DNA of 64,000 bases from Palleronia sp. THAF1 (GCF_009363795.1 NZ_CP045420.1:2523001-2587000), one strand, 5' to 3'. Shown: positions 8,088-18,239, counted from the first letter of the stretch. The notes: generated from the sequence alone by a model not told the origin. Program-made: numbers and translations.

Positions 8088-9400
8088 CAGGAGCTGCGCC
8101 CGATCAGCTTGCCGCGCAGCCAGCCGGAGAACCAGTCCATCACCATGACCATCAGAACGATCAGGATGATATAATACGCGACCTCTTCCCAGTCCTTCTG
8201 GGTCTGGATCGCCTGAGTCAGCAGCAGCCCGATACCACCGCCGGTGATCGCGCCGATGATGGTGGCCGAGCGGGTGTTGGATTCCAGGAAGTAGAGGACC
8301 TGGGACAGAAGCACGGGCACCACCTGCGGGATCACACCGAAGCGGTAGCGTTGCAGGGGCTTGGCTCCGGTGGAGGAGATTCCTTCGATCTGCTTGTCGT
8401 CGACGTTCTCCAGCGCTTCGGAAAAGACCTTGCCGAAGGTGCCGGTGTCGGTGATCAGGATTGCCAAAGCACCGGTCAGCGGCCCCGGTCCGAAAGCGCG
8501 CGCCAGCACAACCGTCCAGATCAGCGCGTCCACCCCGCGTACGAAGTCGAACAGACGCCGGGTCGCGGCGCGCATCACCATGACGGGTGAGAAGCGGCGC
8601 GCAGCCAAAAAGGCCAGCGGCAAGGCGATGATGGCGGCGCCCATCGTGCCGAGGAACGCCATCAGGATCGTCTCGCCGATGGCCCACGCTACGTCTTTGT
8701 GCCGCCACATGGCGTTGTTCCACCAATCGGATACTGCGCCCACGATATTTGGCCGCGCCGGGTCGATCCTGTCACCGAACAGGATCGAGAGCAGGCCTTG
8801 CCCGTGGTACGGGCTGTCGAGCGTGAACCAAAAGAGCTCCCACCCCGGGAAGTAGTTGAACACTTCGGTGCGGGACCCGGTCATGGTGATGCGGCCTTCG
8901 GGCGTGGTGATCCCGATGCGGCGGTCAGAAGCAGAAATCCAGTCGGGCACCTCGTCGGGCAAGTTGGTGACAAGGGTCCGGCCTTCGGCCTGAACCGCAA
9001 TCAGGGGGAATCCGGGGATCTCTACCTCGGTGCGGGCATCGGGCAAGTAGCGTACGATGTGGTCGGCACCGAGATCGATGGTCAGGACATCCTCGCCCGA
9101 CACCCAGTCGGGACGCTGTCCTTCGGGGTACTCTCCCTTGCGCTCTCCCTCGACCGCATAGGTCGTCTCATCCGATCGGTTGTCGCGCGTCACATGCACC
9201 TTGTAGGACCAGCTGTCCGAGGCGAGCGTAACCGCGTTGTTCAGATTGGCGCGTCCTGCCAGCCCCGGCACGTCGAAGGCGAAGAAGACATACGTCAGAT
9301 AAAGGATCACGACTCCCAGAAGACCTACGGCTTTCAGGCGCTTGCGTTTGAACAGGTTGGCGGTGGCGAAGCGGGTGGTTTCCAGGTCAATCGCGGTCAT
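8087..9400 (-). CDS. phnE: phosphonate ABC transporter permease PhnE, long form
   Basis: This is the second permease subunit of the phosphonate importer, 437 residues. A first membrane helix (about 23-44) is followed by roughly 180 soluble residues containing [20 protein letters not shown] and [14 protein letters not shown]. The ABC permease core then follows from about 235 with the cytoplasmic coupling loop [19 protein letters not shown]. The extra soluble segment is absent from the neighbouring PhnE1. The start overlaps the phnE1 stop as ATGA. Confidence 0.92.
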   Translation of the reverse strand: MTAIDLETTRFATANLFKRKRLKAVGLLGVVILYLTYVFFAFDVPGLAGRANLNNAVTLASDSWSYKVHVTRDNRSDETTYAVEGERKGEYPEGQRPDWVSGEDVLTIDLGADHIVRYLPDARTEVEIPGFPLIAVQAEGRTLVTNLPDEVPDWISASDRRIGITTPEGRITMTGSRTEVFNYFPGWELFWFTLDSPYHGQGLLSILFGDRIDPARPNIVGAVSDWWNNAMWRHKDVAWAIGETILMAFLGTMGAAIIALPLAFLAARRFSPVMVMRAATRRLFDFVRGVDALIWTVVLARAFGPGPLTGALAILITDTGTFGKVFSEALENVDDKQIEGISSTGAKPLQRYRFGVIPQVVPVLLSQVLYFLESNTRSATIIGAITGGGIGLLLTQAIQTQKDWEEVAYYIILIVLMVMVMDWFSGWLRGKLIGRSS

Positions 9401-10272
9401 TGGCTGTATCCCACGGTCAGTCGGTTACGATATCGGCTGGAGACCTGATCGAAAAAGACGATGGTCCCGAACAGAAGAATGAAGATCGCCGCGGCCTCGT
9501 CGAACCGTCCCGGCCCCCATGCCATCGAATTGCGCAGCTCGTAGCCCAGCCCGCCCGCGCCGACGAACCCGAGGATGGCGGAAGCGCGGATGTTGATTTC
9601 GAACCGTAGCAGGGCGTAGCTGACGTAGTTGGGCGCAACTTGCGGCACGATACCCAGCAGCATGGTCTGCGACCACGTTGCTCCGGTCGATGCCAGCCCC
9701 TCCACAGGCTTCACGTCCGCGTTCTCGGCGACTTCGGAAAACATCTTGCCCAAGGCACCTGCGGTATGGATCGCGATGGCAATCATCGCGGGCACCGGAC
9801 CGCCGCCCAGAACGAAGATAAGAACGAGGGCGATCACGATCTCTGGCACCGCGCGCATCAGGTCGGTCAGGCGGCGGAATACCGGGATTAGGCGTGGCCA
9901 TTTCGCCAGACCGCGCGTGGCCAGAAGCGACAAGACAAGCCCGCCGATAGCACCGATCAAGGTGGAAACGGCGGCGATGTTCACGGTCTCAACGAGCGCC
10001 GGAAAATATTTGGCGATCAGACCGGGCAGATCGGCGCGCTTTCCCCAAGCTTCCGACAGAACGTCCGCCGGGTAATCTCCGACCTGATGCAGGCCCGCCC
10101 AGAAACCACCCGCGTTGCGGTCATCCGCGATATTGAAGCCCGACACCATCAGCACCACGAAGATCAGCAGGGTCAGCCCGCCGTAAAGCCGGCGGCGATG
10201 GACCTGTGCCATGTAGCTGTCGCGGATGTTGTCCAGACGAGGCGCCGCGGCACCAAGAGTCGCGTCGGTCAT
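9397..10272 (-). CDS. phnE: phosphonate ABC transporter permease PhnE
   Basis: This is an inner-membrane permease subunit, 291 residues, with about six membrane helices and the coupling loop LASTGATWSQTMLLGIVPQ. ATG 10272 is preferred over an in-frame start 15 bp upstream because the preceding codons are unlike the family. It is 67 bp after phnD; the gap holds a strong hairpin. With the long PhnE it would form the heterodimeric channel fed by PhnD and powered by PhnC. Confidence 0.94.
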   Translation of the reverse strand: MTDATLGAAAPRLDNIRDSYMAQVHRRRLYGGLTLLIFVVLMVSGFNIADDRNAGGFWAGLHQVGDYPADVLSEAWGKRADLPGLIAKYFPALVETVNIAAVSTLIGAIGGLVLSLLATRGLAKWPRLIPVFRRLTDLMRAVPEIVIALVLIFVLGGGPVPAMIAIAIHTAGALGKMFSEVAENADVKPVEGLASTGATWSQTMLLGIVPQVAPNYVSYALLRFEINIRASAILGFVGAGGLGYELRNSMAWGPGRFDEAAAIFILLFGTIVFFDQVSSRYRNRLTVGYSQ

Positions 10273-10294
10273 GCGTGCCCCCCGCAAACGAAGA

Positions 10295-10322
10295 ACCGGC
10301 GGCCCGCCATGGGGCCGCCGGT
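10295..10322 (-). promoter_or_regulatory. hairpin between phnD and phnE
   Basis: An 11-bp perfect inverted repeat, ACCGGCGGCCC (10295-10305) and GGGCCGCCGGT (10312-10322) with a 6-base loop, lies right after the phnD stop. No T-run follows on the minus strand, so it is not a classical terminator. Such hairpins after binding-protein genes often protect the upstream mRNA and lower permease expression. Confidence 0.6.
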
Positions 10323-10339
10323 CGATGGTCGTATCAGGA

Positions 10340-11251
10340 TCAGTTGCCGATCACGGACTGACGGGCGGCGATGATGCTCTCGTACATCTCGTGGGTCACG
10401 GGCTGGAAGCCCAGCGTGTCACCAGCGGCTACACCGTATGCGCAGTCGGGATCCGCGTCGTAAAGACCGTCCACCAGTTCGGTCATGGTGGTCTTCACCT
10501 CTTCGGGCAGCGCCGAGCGCAGCACGACGGGGCCTTCGGGGATGACATTGGACTTCCAGATCTCGACCAGGTTGTTCATGTCGACGAGACCGGCATCCAC
10601 GGCCTTGCGCAGCGCGCCGGAGTTGTAGCCGTCTTCCCAGTTGCCCTGACCGTCGGCCCAGGTCACGCCACCGTCGATATCGCCGTTGGCGACGGCGACG
10701 ATGGTCTGCTCGTGACCGCCGGTGAAGACGACGTCACCGAAGTAGTCGCCCGGCTCCATCGTGATGTTCTCGCCCTGCTCGGGAATCTCGATGGAGGGGA
10801 TCAGGTAGCCCGAGGTGGAGTTCGGATCGCCGAAACCGAAGACTTTGCCTTCCATGTCATCGAGCGACGTGACGCCACTGTCGGCACGCGCGAAGCCGAT
10901 GGAATGATAGCCAACGGAACCGTCGAGGTTCACCTTGATCAGCACCGGCTCGACCACTTCAGGGTCCTGCAGATAGGTCGCAGCGTAGGAGGATGCACCC
11001 AGCCACGCCATGTCGATGGTGCCGCCCAGCAAGCCCTGGATCACACCGTTGTAGTCGGCGGGCGCGAAAAGCTTGGTTTCGACACCCAAGGCCTCGGTCG
11101 TGTAATCGGCCAGGCACTGATAGCTGTTCATGCGGTCCTGCGCATTCTCACCGCCAAGGATGCCGATGCGGAACTCGGAAATCTCTTGCGCGAACGCGGT
11201 GCCGCTCAGGGCAGTGGTGGCGACGAGGGCCAGTGCGAGGGTCTTCTTCAT
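10340..11251 (-). CDS. phnD: phosphonate ABC transporter substrate-binding protein PhnD
   Basis: This is a periplasmic binding protein of 303 residues. ATG 11251 is preceded by a GGAGAG ribosome site and starts a signal peptide (MKKTLALALVATTALSGTAFA, about 21 residues). The mature part has the PhnD/phosphate-phosphonate-binding pattern: FRIGILGGENAQD, AWLGASSYAATYL, and FGDPNSTSGYLIPS as the ligand-gripping serine loop. Longer readings upstream are not supported. It lies between phnC and the hairpin before phnE. Confidence 0.95.
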   Translation of the reverse strand: MKKTLALALVATTALSGTAFAQEISEFRIGILGGENAQDRMNSYQCLADYTTEALGVETKLFAPADYNGVIQGLLGGTIDMAWLGASSYAATYLQDPEVVEPVLIKVNLDGSVGYHSIGFARADSGVTSLDDMEGKVFGFGDPNSTSGYLIPSIEIPEQGENITMEPGDYFGDVVFTGGHEQTIVAVANGDIDGGVTWADGQGNWEDGYNSGALRKAVDAGLVDMNNLVEIWKSNVIPEGPVVLRSALPEEVKTTMTELVDGLYDADPDCAYGVAAGDTLGFQPVTHEMYESIIAARQSVIGN

Positions 11252-11339
11252 CGGTCTCTCCGTGGGTTTTGCCCGGTTGCCTTTAGGCGTCTTGAGGGCG
11301 TGGTTATGGGTTCGCGCTTGGCGCGCAGTGGAACCGGGC

Positions 11340-12155
11340 TCAGACGTAGGCTTCCGCTTCGCGGACCTCCGGCCTGTCCAGTGTCTCGATCTGGGTAGAT
11401 GTGGCAGCTTCCGAGAAATCCGCGCCCGCCCCGTAGATGTCGCGCGCCGCTCCGGTGGTGAGCTGCTCGGGTGTGCCGTCAAATACGATCTTTCCGTCGC
11501 GCATCCCGATCACGCGGTCGCAATAGCGCCGTGCTGTATCCAGCGTGTGCAGGTTGGCGACGACCATGCGGCCGTCTTCTTCGTGGATCGTGCGCAGCGA
11601 CTGCATCACGACCTGCGCATTCATCGGGTCGAGCGAGGCGATGGGCTCGTCGGCCAGGATGATCTTCGGGTCCTGCATCAGCGCCCGCGCGATGGCGACG
11701 CGCTGTTGCTGCCCGCCCGACAGAGCTTCGGCACGCTTTGGCGCCTGTTCGGCGATCCCCAAGCGGTCCAGGATTTCGATCGCCCGATAGATATCTTCTT
11801 GGGGATAGAGGTTGAACATCGTGGCAACGGTCGAGCGCTTGTTCAACGTGCCATGCAGCACGTTTGAAACAACATCCATGCGCGGCACCAGATTGAATTG
11901 TTGAAAGATCATCGCGCAACGTGATTGCCAGTTGCGTTTGGCAGAACCCCGCAGGCCCGTAATCTCTTCCCCTTCGAAGCGGATCGTGCCTTCAGTCGCA
12001 TCCGTCAGGCGATTGAGCATACGAAGAAGGGTCGACTTACCCGCGCCGGATCGACCGATGATACCCATCATCGTTGGCCGCTCGACAACGATACTCGCGG
12101 AATCTACCGCGATCTTGTCCCCGAAACGCTTTGTCAATGACTCGACGTGCAGCAT
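11340..12155 (-). CDS. phnC: phosphonate ABC transporter ATP-binding protein PhnC
   Basis: This 271-residue ATPase of the phosphonate importer has Walker [10 protein letters not shown], signature [17 protein letters not shown] and Walker [16 protein letters not shown] 12155 gives the family N-terminus [14 protein letters not shown]; nine further in-frame codons upstream are unlikely. It is the first gene of the leftward phnC-D-E-E-acetyltransferase-GNAT operon. An 88-bp gap separates it from phnD. Confidence 0.95.
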   Translation of the reverse strand: MLHVESLTKRFGDKIAVDSASIVVERPTMMGIIGRSGAGKSTLLRMLNRLTDATEGTIRFEGEEITGLRGSAKRNWQSRCAMIFQQFNLVPRMDVVSNVLHGTLNKRSTVATMFNLYPQEDIYRAIEILDRLGIAEQAPKRAEALSGGQQQRVAIARALMQDPKIILADEPIASLDPMNAQVVMQSLRTIHEEDGRMVVANLHTLDTARRYCDRVIGMRDGKIVFDGTPEQLTTGAARDIYGAGADFSEAATSTQIETLDRPEVREAEAYV

Positions 12156-12194
12156 ACGGCCCCCTGATCGTTGGAAACGCATTAGGCGCGCAGT

Positions 12195-12212
12195 GCTACA
12201 GGTATGTGACGG
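12195..12212 (-). promoter_or_regulatory. possible Pho box upstream of phnC
   Basis: On the minus strand, 40 bp upstream of phnC, the sequence CCGTCAC-ATAC-CTGTAGC resembles two 7-bp PhoB half-sites with a 4-bp gap (about 9 of 14 positions match the CTGTCAT repeat). phn transport genes are commonly under PhoB control. The match is weak, so this is only a candidate. Confidence 0.3.
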
Positions 12213-12279
12213 TTCGAATTCGATTTCGTAAAACGGTCACGACTGCCGCCTGGCAGGCGAGCCGTTTCGTTTGCAGAAA

Positions 12280-12288
12280 TTATCCACA
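12280..12288 (+). promoter_or_regulatory. single perfect DnaA box
   Basis: TTATCCACA, the consensus DnaA-binding 9-mer, lies in the divergent gap between phnC and the small exported-protein gene. I noticed no cluster of further boxes and no AT-rich unwinding element nearby, so this is not an origin. It could be chance or a DnaA-responsive promoter element. Confidence 0.4.
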
Positions 12289-12344
12289 GGTCGTCATTGA
12301 AGTGTTACAATAGACGAATTCAGCGTCCGGGAGTGTCCACTATC

Positions 12345-12632
12345 ATGCGTCTTTGTCTCGTGTTCCTTGCCATGTTGGCCACGCCCGCATCGTCCCAGTC
12401 CGTAATTTCCGATCTTCGGTGTGACGACAGCACGCGTCTATCGCGTTCTTTACAGCAGAACATGGGCGCCGAACGCCGGGGCACTGGCCTACGCGATCCC
12501 GAAACAACTCTCGAAGTTTGGGTGACGCGCGAAAGCGGTGATTGGGTGCTCCTGCAGACTTATGCGAACGGAACATCTTGCATCGTCGCTGTAGGCGCAC
12601 ACTGGGAAGGTCTTCTGCCCGAACCGGCGTGA
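12345..12632 (+). CDS. small exported protein of unknown function
   Basis: A 95-residue protein starts at ATG 12345 with a signal peptide (MRLCLVFLAMLATPASSQS). The mature part has two cysteines (DLRCDDS and TSCIVAVG) that could form a disulfide, and ends WEGLLPEPA. Similar small periplasmic proteins with a late CIVA-G-W motif are common in alphaproteobacteria and have no known role. A start 48 bp upstream would place non-hydrophobic residues before the signal peptide and is rejected. It is divergent from phnC. Confidence 0.7.
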   Translation: MRLCLVFLAMLATPASSQSVISDLRCDDSTRLSRSLQQNMGAERRGTGLRDPETTLEVWVTRESGDWVLLQTYANGTSCIVAVGAHWEGLLPEPA

Positions 12633-12976
12633 CCTTTTCTACGACCCGCTTTACGGCGATGTTCTTCGGGACGCACAAAATGCACCTTCCCAGCAGTCCG
12701 AAACAAAAAGTAGAATTCGCCGAAAAAATTCCGCAGGCGCACCGAATGTCTGCTTACCGCCCTCCATGTTAATTTCTGCGCGGCGTAGGACTCCACAGCG
12801 CGGGCGGAATATGGACCTTCATGGCATTCTAAATGGACGACATGCGGACCTAGGGTGCCGATCTTCTAAACGGTCGCACCACCCCAACTTCTTAACCTCC
12901 TTGCCGTGGACCGTTGCCCTGCTCCGGTCCGCATTGCAGGCTCAGCCGGAAGACATCGTATAAGGCCCCCTCGATC
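12633..12976. other. 344-bp intergenic region, no gene seen
   Basis: The region is richer in A and T than its surroundings. It contains a 10-bp direct repeat with one mismatch, TTCTAAATGG (12827-12836) and TTCTAAACGG (12864-12873), and a 6-bp hairpin GGACCG/CGGTCC (12908-12930) shortly before the next gene. No tRNA or plausible small ORF was found. It presumably carries the promoter of the DUF6880 gene. Confidence 0.4.
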
Positions 12977-14416
12977 ATGTCGAAGAAAACGCTCAACAAG
13001 GCGAACCTCGAACGGCTCGGGGCTGACACACTTGCAGCGTTGATCATGGAGCTGGTGCAGGGAAGTGCCGCCCTGCAGCGTCGGGCGCGGCTGGAGTTGA
13101 GTGCGGCGCAGGGGCCGAAGGATGTCGCGGCCGATATTCGCAAGCGCTTCGCCGCGCTGCGCCGCGCCAAAAGCTTCATCGGTTGGCGCAAGCAGCGGGC
13201 GTTTGCCAAGGACCTGACCGGCCTGGTGCGGATGATCGACGACAGCGTTGCGCCCCATGATCCGAACGAGGCCTTCGAGCTGCTCTGGTCCTTCCTGCAG
13301 TTGGCCCCGTCGATCTTCGAGCGGACGGATGACAGCAACGGTACCGTCGGCGGCATCATGGATGACGCGATGGTGTCCCTCGCCGCCGTGGCGCCGCAGA
13401 TCTCTGTAACGCCCGAGACGCTGGCGGAGCGCATCCTCGACGCTGTCGGCAGCGCGGGCTACGGAGAGTTCGACGGCATCATCCCGGCGACGGCAGAGGC
13501 CTTGGGCACCAGCGGCTTGGAGCACCTGAAACAGATCACGCAGGTCTGGATCGACACCGCGCCCGACCCGGACGAGCTGTCGCAATATCAGGGCTATGGA
13601 CTATCCGCATCTGCCGCCGATCGGGCGCGGCGCGACAGGCATCTGACGGGGTCGATTATCCTCGCCGATGTCGCGGACGCGCAGGGCGACGTCGATGCCT
13701 ATATGGCCCGCTATTCCGCCGAACAGCTGACCTATGGCACCATCGCACCGGGCGTGGCCCGCCGCCTGCTGGACGCCGGTCGGTTGGACGAGGCCTTTGC
13801 CATTATCACCCGCGCACGCGCCGCCGACGCGGCGAAGGAGTCCAGCCCATTCCATTTCGACATCGCCGAGGTGTACGAGGCGTGCCTGTCGCAAATGGGC
13901 TGCACCGATGACCTGAAGGCGCATCTTTGGCAGACGTTCGAGCAGACCCTGAGCGCCCCGCATCTGCGCCGGTACCTCAAACTGCTGCCGGACTTCGACG
14001 ATATCGAGGCCGAAGAACGCGCGCTGAACTTCTCCGAAGCCTATCCCGATCTGGAGGCCGCCCTTGGCTTCCTGATCGACTGGCCCGCGCACGACCGCGC
14101 CGCGCGGCTGGTCCTGTCGCGCCCCACAGAGATCGACGGGGACTTCTACGAGGCCATCACTCCCGCCGCCGACGCGCTGGAGGCAAGCCAACCGCTCGCC
14201 GCCGCGGTTCTGCGCCGCGCGATGATCCTGGATACGCTGAGTCGGGCCAAATCCAAACGCTACCGCCACATCGCCCGCCACTTGCTGGCCTGCCGGTCTG
14301 CCGATGCAGAAATCGAAGACTACGGAAGCGTGCTGAGCCACGCTCAGTTCGAAGAAGGACTGCGTCAGGCGCACGGACGGAAGTATGCGTTCTGGAGCTT
14401 CGTCGATGATCAGTAA
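12977..14416 (+). CDS. DUF6880-like protein of unknown function
   Basis: The protein is 479 residues and starts MSKKTLNKANLERLGADTLA. It appears soluble and mostly helical, with no signal peptide, and is rich in alanine and acidic residues. The N-terminal LGADTLAALIMELVQGSAAL and RRARLELSA region matches my memory of DUF6880, and the rest reads like tetratricopeptide-style helix pairs (for example LDAGRLDEAFAIITRARA at about 265). It stands alone between two intergenic regions, with tRNA-Trp downstream on the other strand. Function is unknown. Confidence 0.7.
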   Translation: MSKKTLNKANLERLGADTLAALIMELVQGSAALQRRARLELSAAQGPKDVAADIRKRFAALRRAKSFIGWRKQRAFAKDLTGLVRMIDDSVAPHDPNEAFELLWSFLQLAPSIFERTDDSNGTVGGIMDDAMVSLAAVAPQISVTPETLAERILDAVGSAGYGEFDGIIPATAEALGTSGLEHLKQITQVWIDTAPDPDELSQYQGYGLSASAADRARRDRHLTGSIILADVADAQGDVDAYMARYSAEQLTYGTIAPGVARRLLDAGRLDEAFAIITRARAADAAKESSPFHFDIAEVYEACLSQMGCTDDLKAHLWQTFEQTLSAPHLRRYLKLLPDFDDIEAEERALNFSEAYPDLEAALGFLIDWPAHDRAARLVLSRPTEIDGDFYEAITPAADALEASQPLAAAVLRRAMILDTLSRAKSKRYRHIARHLLACRSADAEIEDYGSVLSHAQFEEGLRQAHGRKYAFWSFVDDQ

Positions 14417-14585
14417 GCACTGAGCCGGTTCGCGAACCTCACCTGACCTACGCTTGTAACCGACGGCTGTTTCTTCTGCGTTCGTGCGGGAGGTCTGAAA
14501 GCCCCGGCCAGTTGGCTTCGCACAAAATCCGACTTCTGTCGAAAAGTCGGTGTTTGGATGTCGAACCACATGATGTGAAGTGGCC

Positions 14586-14661
14586 TGGCAGGGGCTGAGG
14601 GACTCGAACCCACGACCCTCGGTTTTGGAGACCGATGCTCTACCAACTGAGCTAAACCCCT
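14586..14661 (-). tRNA. trnW: tRNA-Trp (CCA)
   Basis: The minus strand reads a complete 76-nt cloverleaf: acceptor AGGGGTT pairing with AGCCCCT, D-arm GCTCAGTTGGTAGAGC, anticodon loop CTCCAAA (anticodon CCA), T-arm GGGTTCGAGTCCC and an encoded GCCA end. All stems close. In many alphaproteobacteria this gene directly follows tuf and precedes secE-nusG; here tuf is 2.4 kb away and secE-nusG are absent from the window. Confidence 0.97.
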
Positions 14662-14780
14662 AGGCCGAGGTCGGGGTATCCCCGCCGGGGCGGACGGTCA
14701 AGGCCGGATCGGACTGGAACAGGGCGCCGGGTTCCGCGTTGGCAGCGTGAAGAATTAAAGAGAACCGGAAGGACAGAAAA

Positions 14781-15269
14781 ATGGCGCTCAATTCGCTGAA
14801 AGACGTGTATGTGGACCAGCTGCAGGACATCTACTCTGCCTGTAAGCAATCCATCGAAGCGACAACGAAGCTTGGCCAAGCAGCCAGCGATGACAAGCTG
14901 GGCAAGGCCCTGGCCGCCGGGTCGGCTGGTATTGCAGAAGGTATGGAGAAGCTGGAGCAGATCGCTAGCGATCACGGCTTCGACCCGAACGGTGAGTTCT
15001 GCAAGGGCATGGAGGGGCTTGTGAAAGAAGCCCACGCGCACGCGCTGGATGAACAGTTCGGCTCTGACGAAGCGCGCGATGCGATGATTATCACACAGTA
15101 TCTGCGCATGGTGCACTATGCGCTCGCAGGCTACGGCATCACGGTGGTTTACGCCAACAAGCTGGGTCTCGACGGCGATGCGGCCCTTCTTCAGCAGTGC
15201 TACGACCAGACGCAGGACGGCCACGAGAGCATGATGGGCATTGCCCGTGAAGGTGTCGGCGCGGCTTAA
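14781..15269 (+). CDS. DUF892 (YciE/YciF-type) ferritin-like protein
   Basis: This 162-residue protein is predicted to be a four-helix bundle. The opening LKDVYVDQLQDIYSACKQS and the repeated E/H-rich helices (for example AHAHALDEQF) fit DUF892, a ferritin-like family induced by stress in other bacteria. The metal-binding role is likely but the exact activity is unknown. It is a single gene with a clear terminator downstream. Confidence 0.85.
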   Translation: MALNSLKDVYVDQLQDIYSACKQSIEATTKLGQAASDDKLGKALAAGSAGIAEGMEKLEQIASDHGFDPNGEFCKGMEGLVKEAHAHALDEQFGSDEARDAMIITQYLRMVHYALAGYGITVVYANKLGLDGDAALLQQCYDQTQDGHESMMGIAREGVGAA

Positions 15270-15297
15270 TCCCCCACTCCCTCCTCAGTCCATCGCA

Positions 15298-15329
15298 GCG
15301 CCCCGTTCCGAAAGGACGGGGCGCTTTTT
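15298..15329 (+). terminator. rho-independent terminator after DUF892 gene
   Basis: A GC-rich stem, GCGCCCCG-TTCC (15298-15309) pairing with GGACGGGGCGC (15314-15324) around a GAAA loop with one bulged T, is followed by five Ts (15325-15329). Confidence 0.9.
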
Positions 15330-15414
15330 GTATTTCAAGCCGATCACCGAAGTGTCGTTTTGCCGACCCCAAATCCCGGTGCAAGCTGAGCGCAGCCACA
15401 AAAGGAGATGATCC

Positions 15415-15948
15415 ATGTCGACCCTGTCTCGCCGTGCCGTTCTGTCTGGCAGCGCCCTTGCTCTGCCCGCTTTAGCCGCCAACCGTTCCATGGCAGCGTC
15501 CACCGATCCATTTACATTTGAGGTCACGCGCGACGATACGGCCTGGCGCGCCCTTCTGGGCGATGATGTCTTCGGTATCATGCGCGAGGGCAAGACAGAG
15601 GCGAAGTACGCCAGCCCTCTCACAGAAGAGACGCGCGACGGCGATTATTGCTGCAAGGGATGCGAACTGACACTTTACACCGGGCGATGGAAGCGTTCCG
15701 TGGACAAGGGCTACGTCTTCTTCGCCCAGTCCGAACCAGATGCTATGCTGATGTCGATTGACCAGGCGATCCCGGACGATGCCGTCAAAGCGACGGCCGA
15801 TGAACGCCGTATTCTGGACGACTCGGCCGCAATCGAGGTGCATTGCCGCCGCTGCGGCAGCCACATCGGGCACATCCTGATCGTGGACGGTGCCCTGCTT
15901 CACTGTTCGAACGGCACTGCGCTCGAGTTTCAGCCGTCCGATACCTAG
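15415..15948 (+). CDS. Tat-exported MsrB-like methionine sulfoxide reductase
   Basis: A 177-residue protein starts with a twin-arginine signal (LSRRAVLSGSALALPAL). Two zinc-type cysteine pairs, C80/C83 and C144/C147, and a cysteine at 164 in LLHCSNGTAL occupy the places of the MsrB zinc site and catalytic cysteine. The central region (GYVFFAQSEP) departs from the usual SGWPSF motif, so activity as a methionine-R-sulfoxide reductase is likely but not certain. Export by Tat suggests the periplasm. Its TAG stop shares the CTAG at 15945-15948 with the convergent zntB stop. Confidence 0.8.
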   Translation: MSTLSRRAVLSGSALALPALAANRSMAASTDPFTFEVTRDDTAWRALLGDDVFGIMREGKTEAKYASPLTEETRDGDYCCKGCELTLYTGRWKRSVDKGYVFFAQSEPDAMLMSIDQAIPDDAVKATADERRILDDSAAIEVHCRRCGSHIGHILIVDGALLHCSNGTALEFQPSDT

Positions 15949-16922
15949 AAGATCTTGAACCGGCGCATCAGCCAGACGGCGATGGCAGTAATCGCGATCA
16001 GCGCGCCGGCGAACACCCAGAACGCGTAGGGGTTGTTGACGCCCGGCATCCCACCCACGTTGATCCCCATCAAGCCAGTCAGGAAGCCCAGCGGCAGGAA
16101 GATCGCTGAAATCACACTGAGCACGTACAAGTTCTTGTTCAGCCGCTCTGCTCGCGCGCCCTCGATCTCGTCGCGGATCGTCTGCAACTGCTCTCGCGTC
16201 GCCTCTAGGGCTTCGGTGACGCGCAAAAGCTGGTCCGTCTGTTCCGCGATCTTGGTCGTGTCTTCATCCGTCAGCCAAGCCAGCTTCACGCGGGACGCAT
16301 CCCGCACGGCTTCACGTTGTGGCCCCATGAAGCGGCGCAGCTCGGTCAGCTCCAAGCGCTGATCGGCCACCTCTGTGCGGAGAGATGCGTCCTCCGGCGT
16401 CGCAATCGCCGCCTCTTCCAGCCGGTCAGCGCGATCCTCGAGGTCCGCGACCTGTTCCTCGATCCGGTCGGTCAGTCGTTCGATCAGCGCTGCCAACAAC
16501 CCGCCGGAGCGATCCGGGCCACTGCCGTCGGCGACCATCTGGGCCAGTGTCTCGACACTACGCAGGCGGAAGCGCGACAGCGACACGATGCGCGCGGAGT
16601 CGATATACAGGCGGACAGAAACCATGTCTTCGGGGTCCTGACCCGCGTTGAAGTTGATGCCGCGCAGGTTGACCAGCAGCCCGTCGCCGATCCGCAGCGC
16701 GCGGGGGCGCGTGTGGGCGTCGGTCAGCGCATCGCGCACCGAGGGATCGAGCCAATCCAGATGCGCGTCGATCCAAGGATCGGTGTCCGGGTGGTCTGCT
16801 TGCAGATGGAGCCACGCGGGCGACGGGTCGTGCAGGGCCTTCGAAATGTCGCCATCGCCGGTCAGTGGTCGGCCGCGATCCGGACCATCCAAGGCGTAGG
16901 CAAAGGCGATATGGTCGGTCAT
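15945..16922 (-). CDS. zntB: zinc transporter ZntB (CorA family)
   Basis: This CorA-family channel-like transporter has 325 residues from ATG 16922. A long soluble and coiled-coil domain is followed by two C-terminal membrane helices. The pore motif reads GLMGIN, the ZntB form, rather than the GMN of magnesium transporters. An in-frame ATG at 16946 would add eight residues; the later start has an AGGA sequence upstream and matches the E. coli length. It converges on the MsrB-like gene. Confidence 0.88.
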   Translation of the reverse strand: MTDHIAFAYALDGPDRGRPLTGDGDISKALHDPSPAWLHLQADHPDTDPWIDAHLDWLDPSVRDALTDAHTRPRALRIGDGLLVNLRGINFNAGQDPEDMVSVRLYIDSARIVSLSRFRLRSVETLAQMVADGSGPDRSGGLLAALIERLTDRIEEQVADLEDRADRLEEAAIATPEDASLRTEVADQRLELTELRRFMGPQREAVRDASRVKLAWLTDEDTTKIAEQTDQLLRVTEALEATREQLQTIRDEIEGARAERLNKNLYVLSVISAIFLPLGFLTGLMGINVGGMPGVNNPYAFWVFAGALIAITAIAVWLMRRFKIF

Positions 16923-16974
16923 GGCGGTGATGGTCCTGGCTGACATTATAGTTTGGAAACATGGAGCCGAAACG

Positions 16975-17002
16975 AAAAAGGACGACCCCGAAGGATCGTC
17001 CT
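16975..17002 (-). terminator. terminator of tuf
   Basis: On the minus strand a 7-bp stem AGGACGA/TCGTCCT (16996-17002 and 16979-16985) with a 10-base loop is followed by TTTTT (16975-16979), 60 bp after the tuf stop. Confidence 0.88.
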
Positions 17003-17063
17003 GTGTGTTTCGTGGCCCAGATTGGCTGGGCGGGACCGTTCGGGCTGACGCCCAAGCCGACCC

Positions 17064-18239
<1,176 letters not shown>

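Noticed and set aside
8088..8726. N-terminal extension of the hexapeptide transferase into phnE
   Set aside because: It is the wrong frame of phnE; the ATG at 8087 overlaps the phnE stop as ATGA and gives the family N-terminus.
10226..11398. A long plus-strand reading opposite phnD
   Set aside because: Contradicts the phnD gene with signal peptide and ligand motifs; no family features.
12280..12288. Replication origin
   Set aside because: A single DnaA box, no cluster noticed and no typical origin genes nearby.
14410..14646. A small minus-strand reading across the tRNA-Trp gene
   Set aside because: Its first residues are the translated tRNA; structural RNA is certain.
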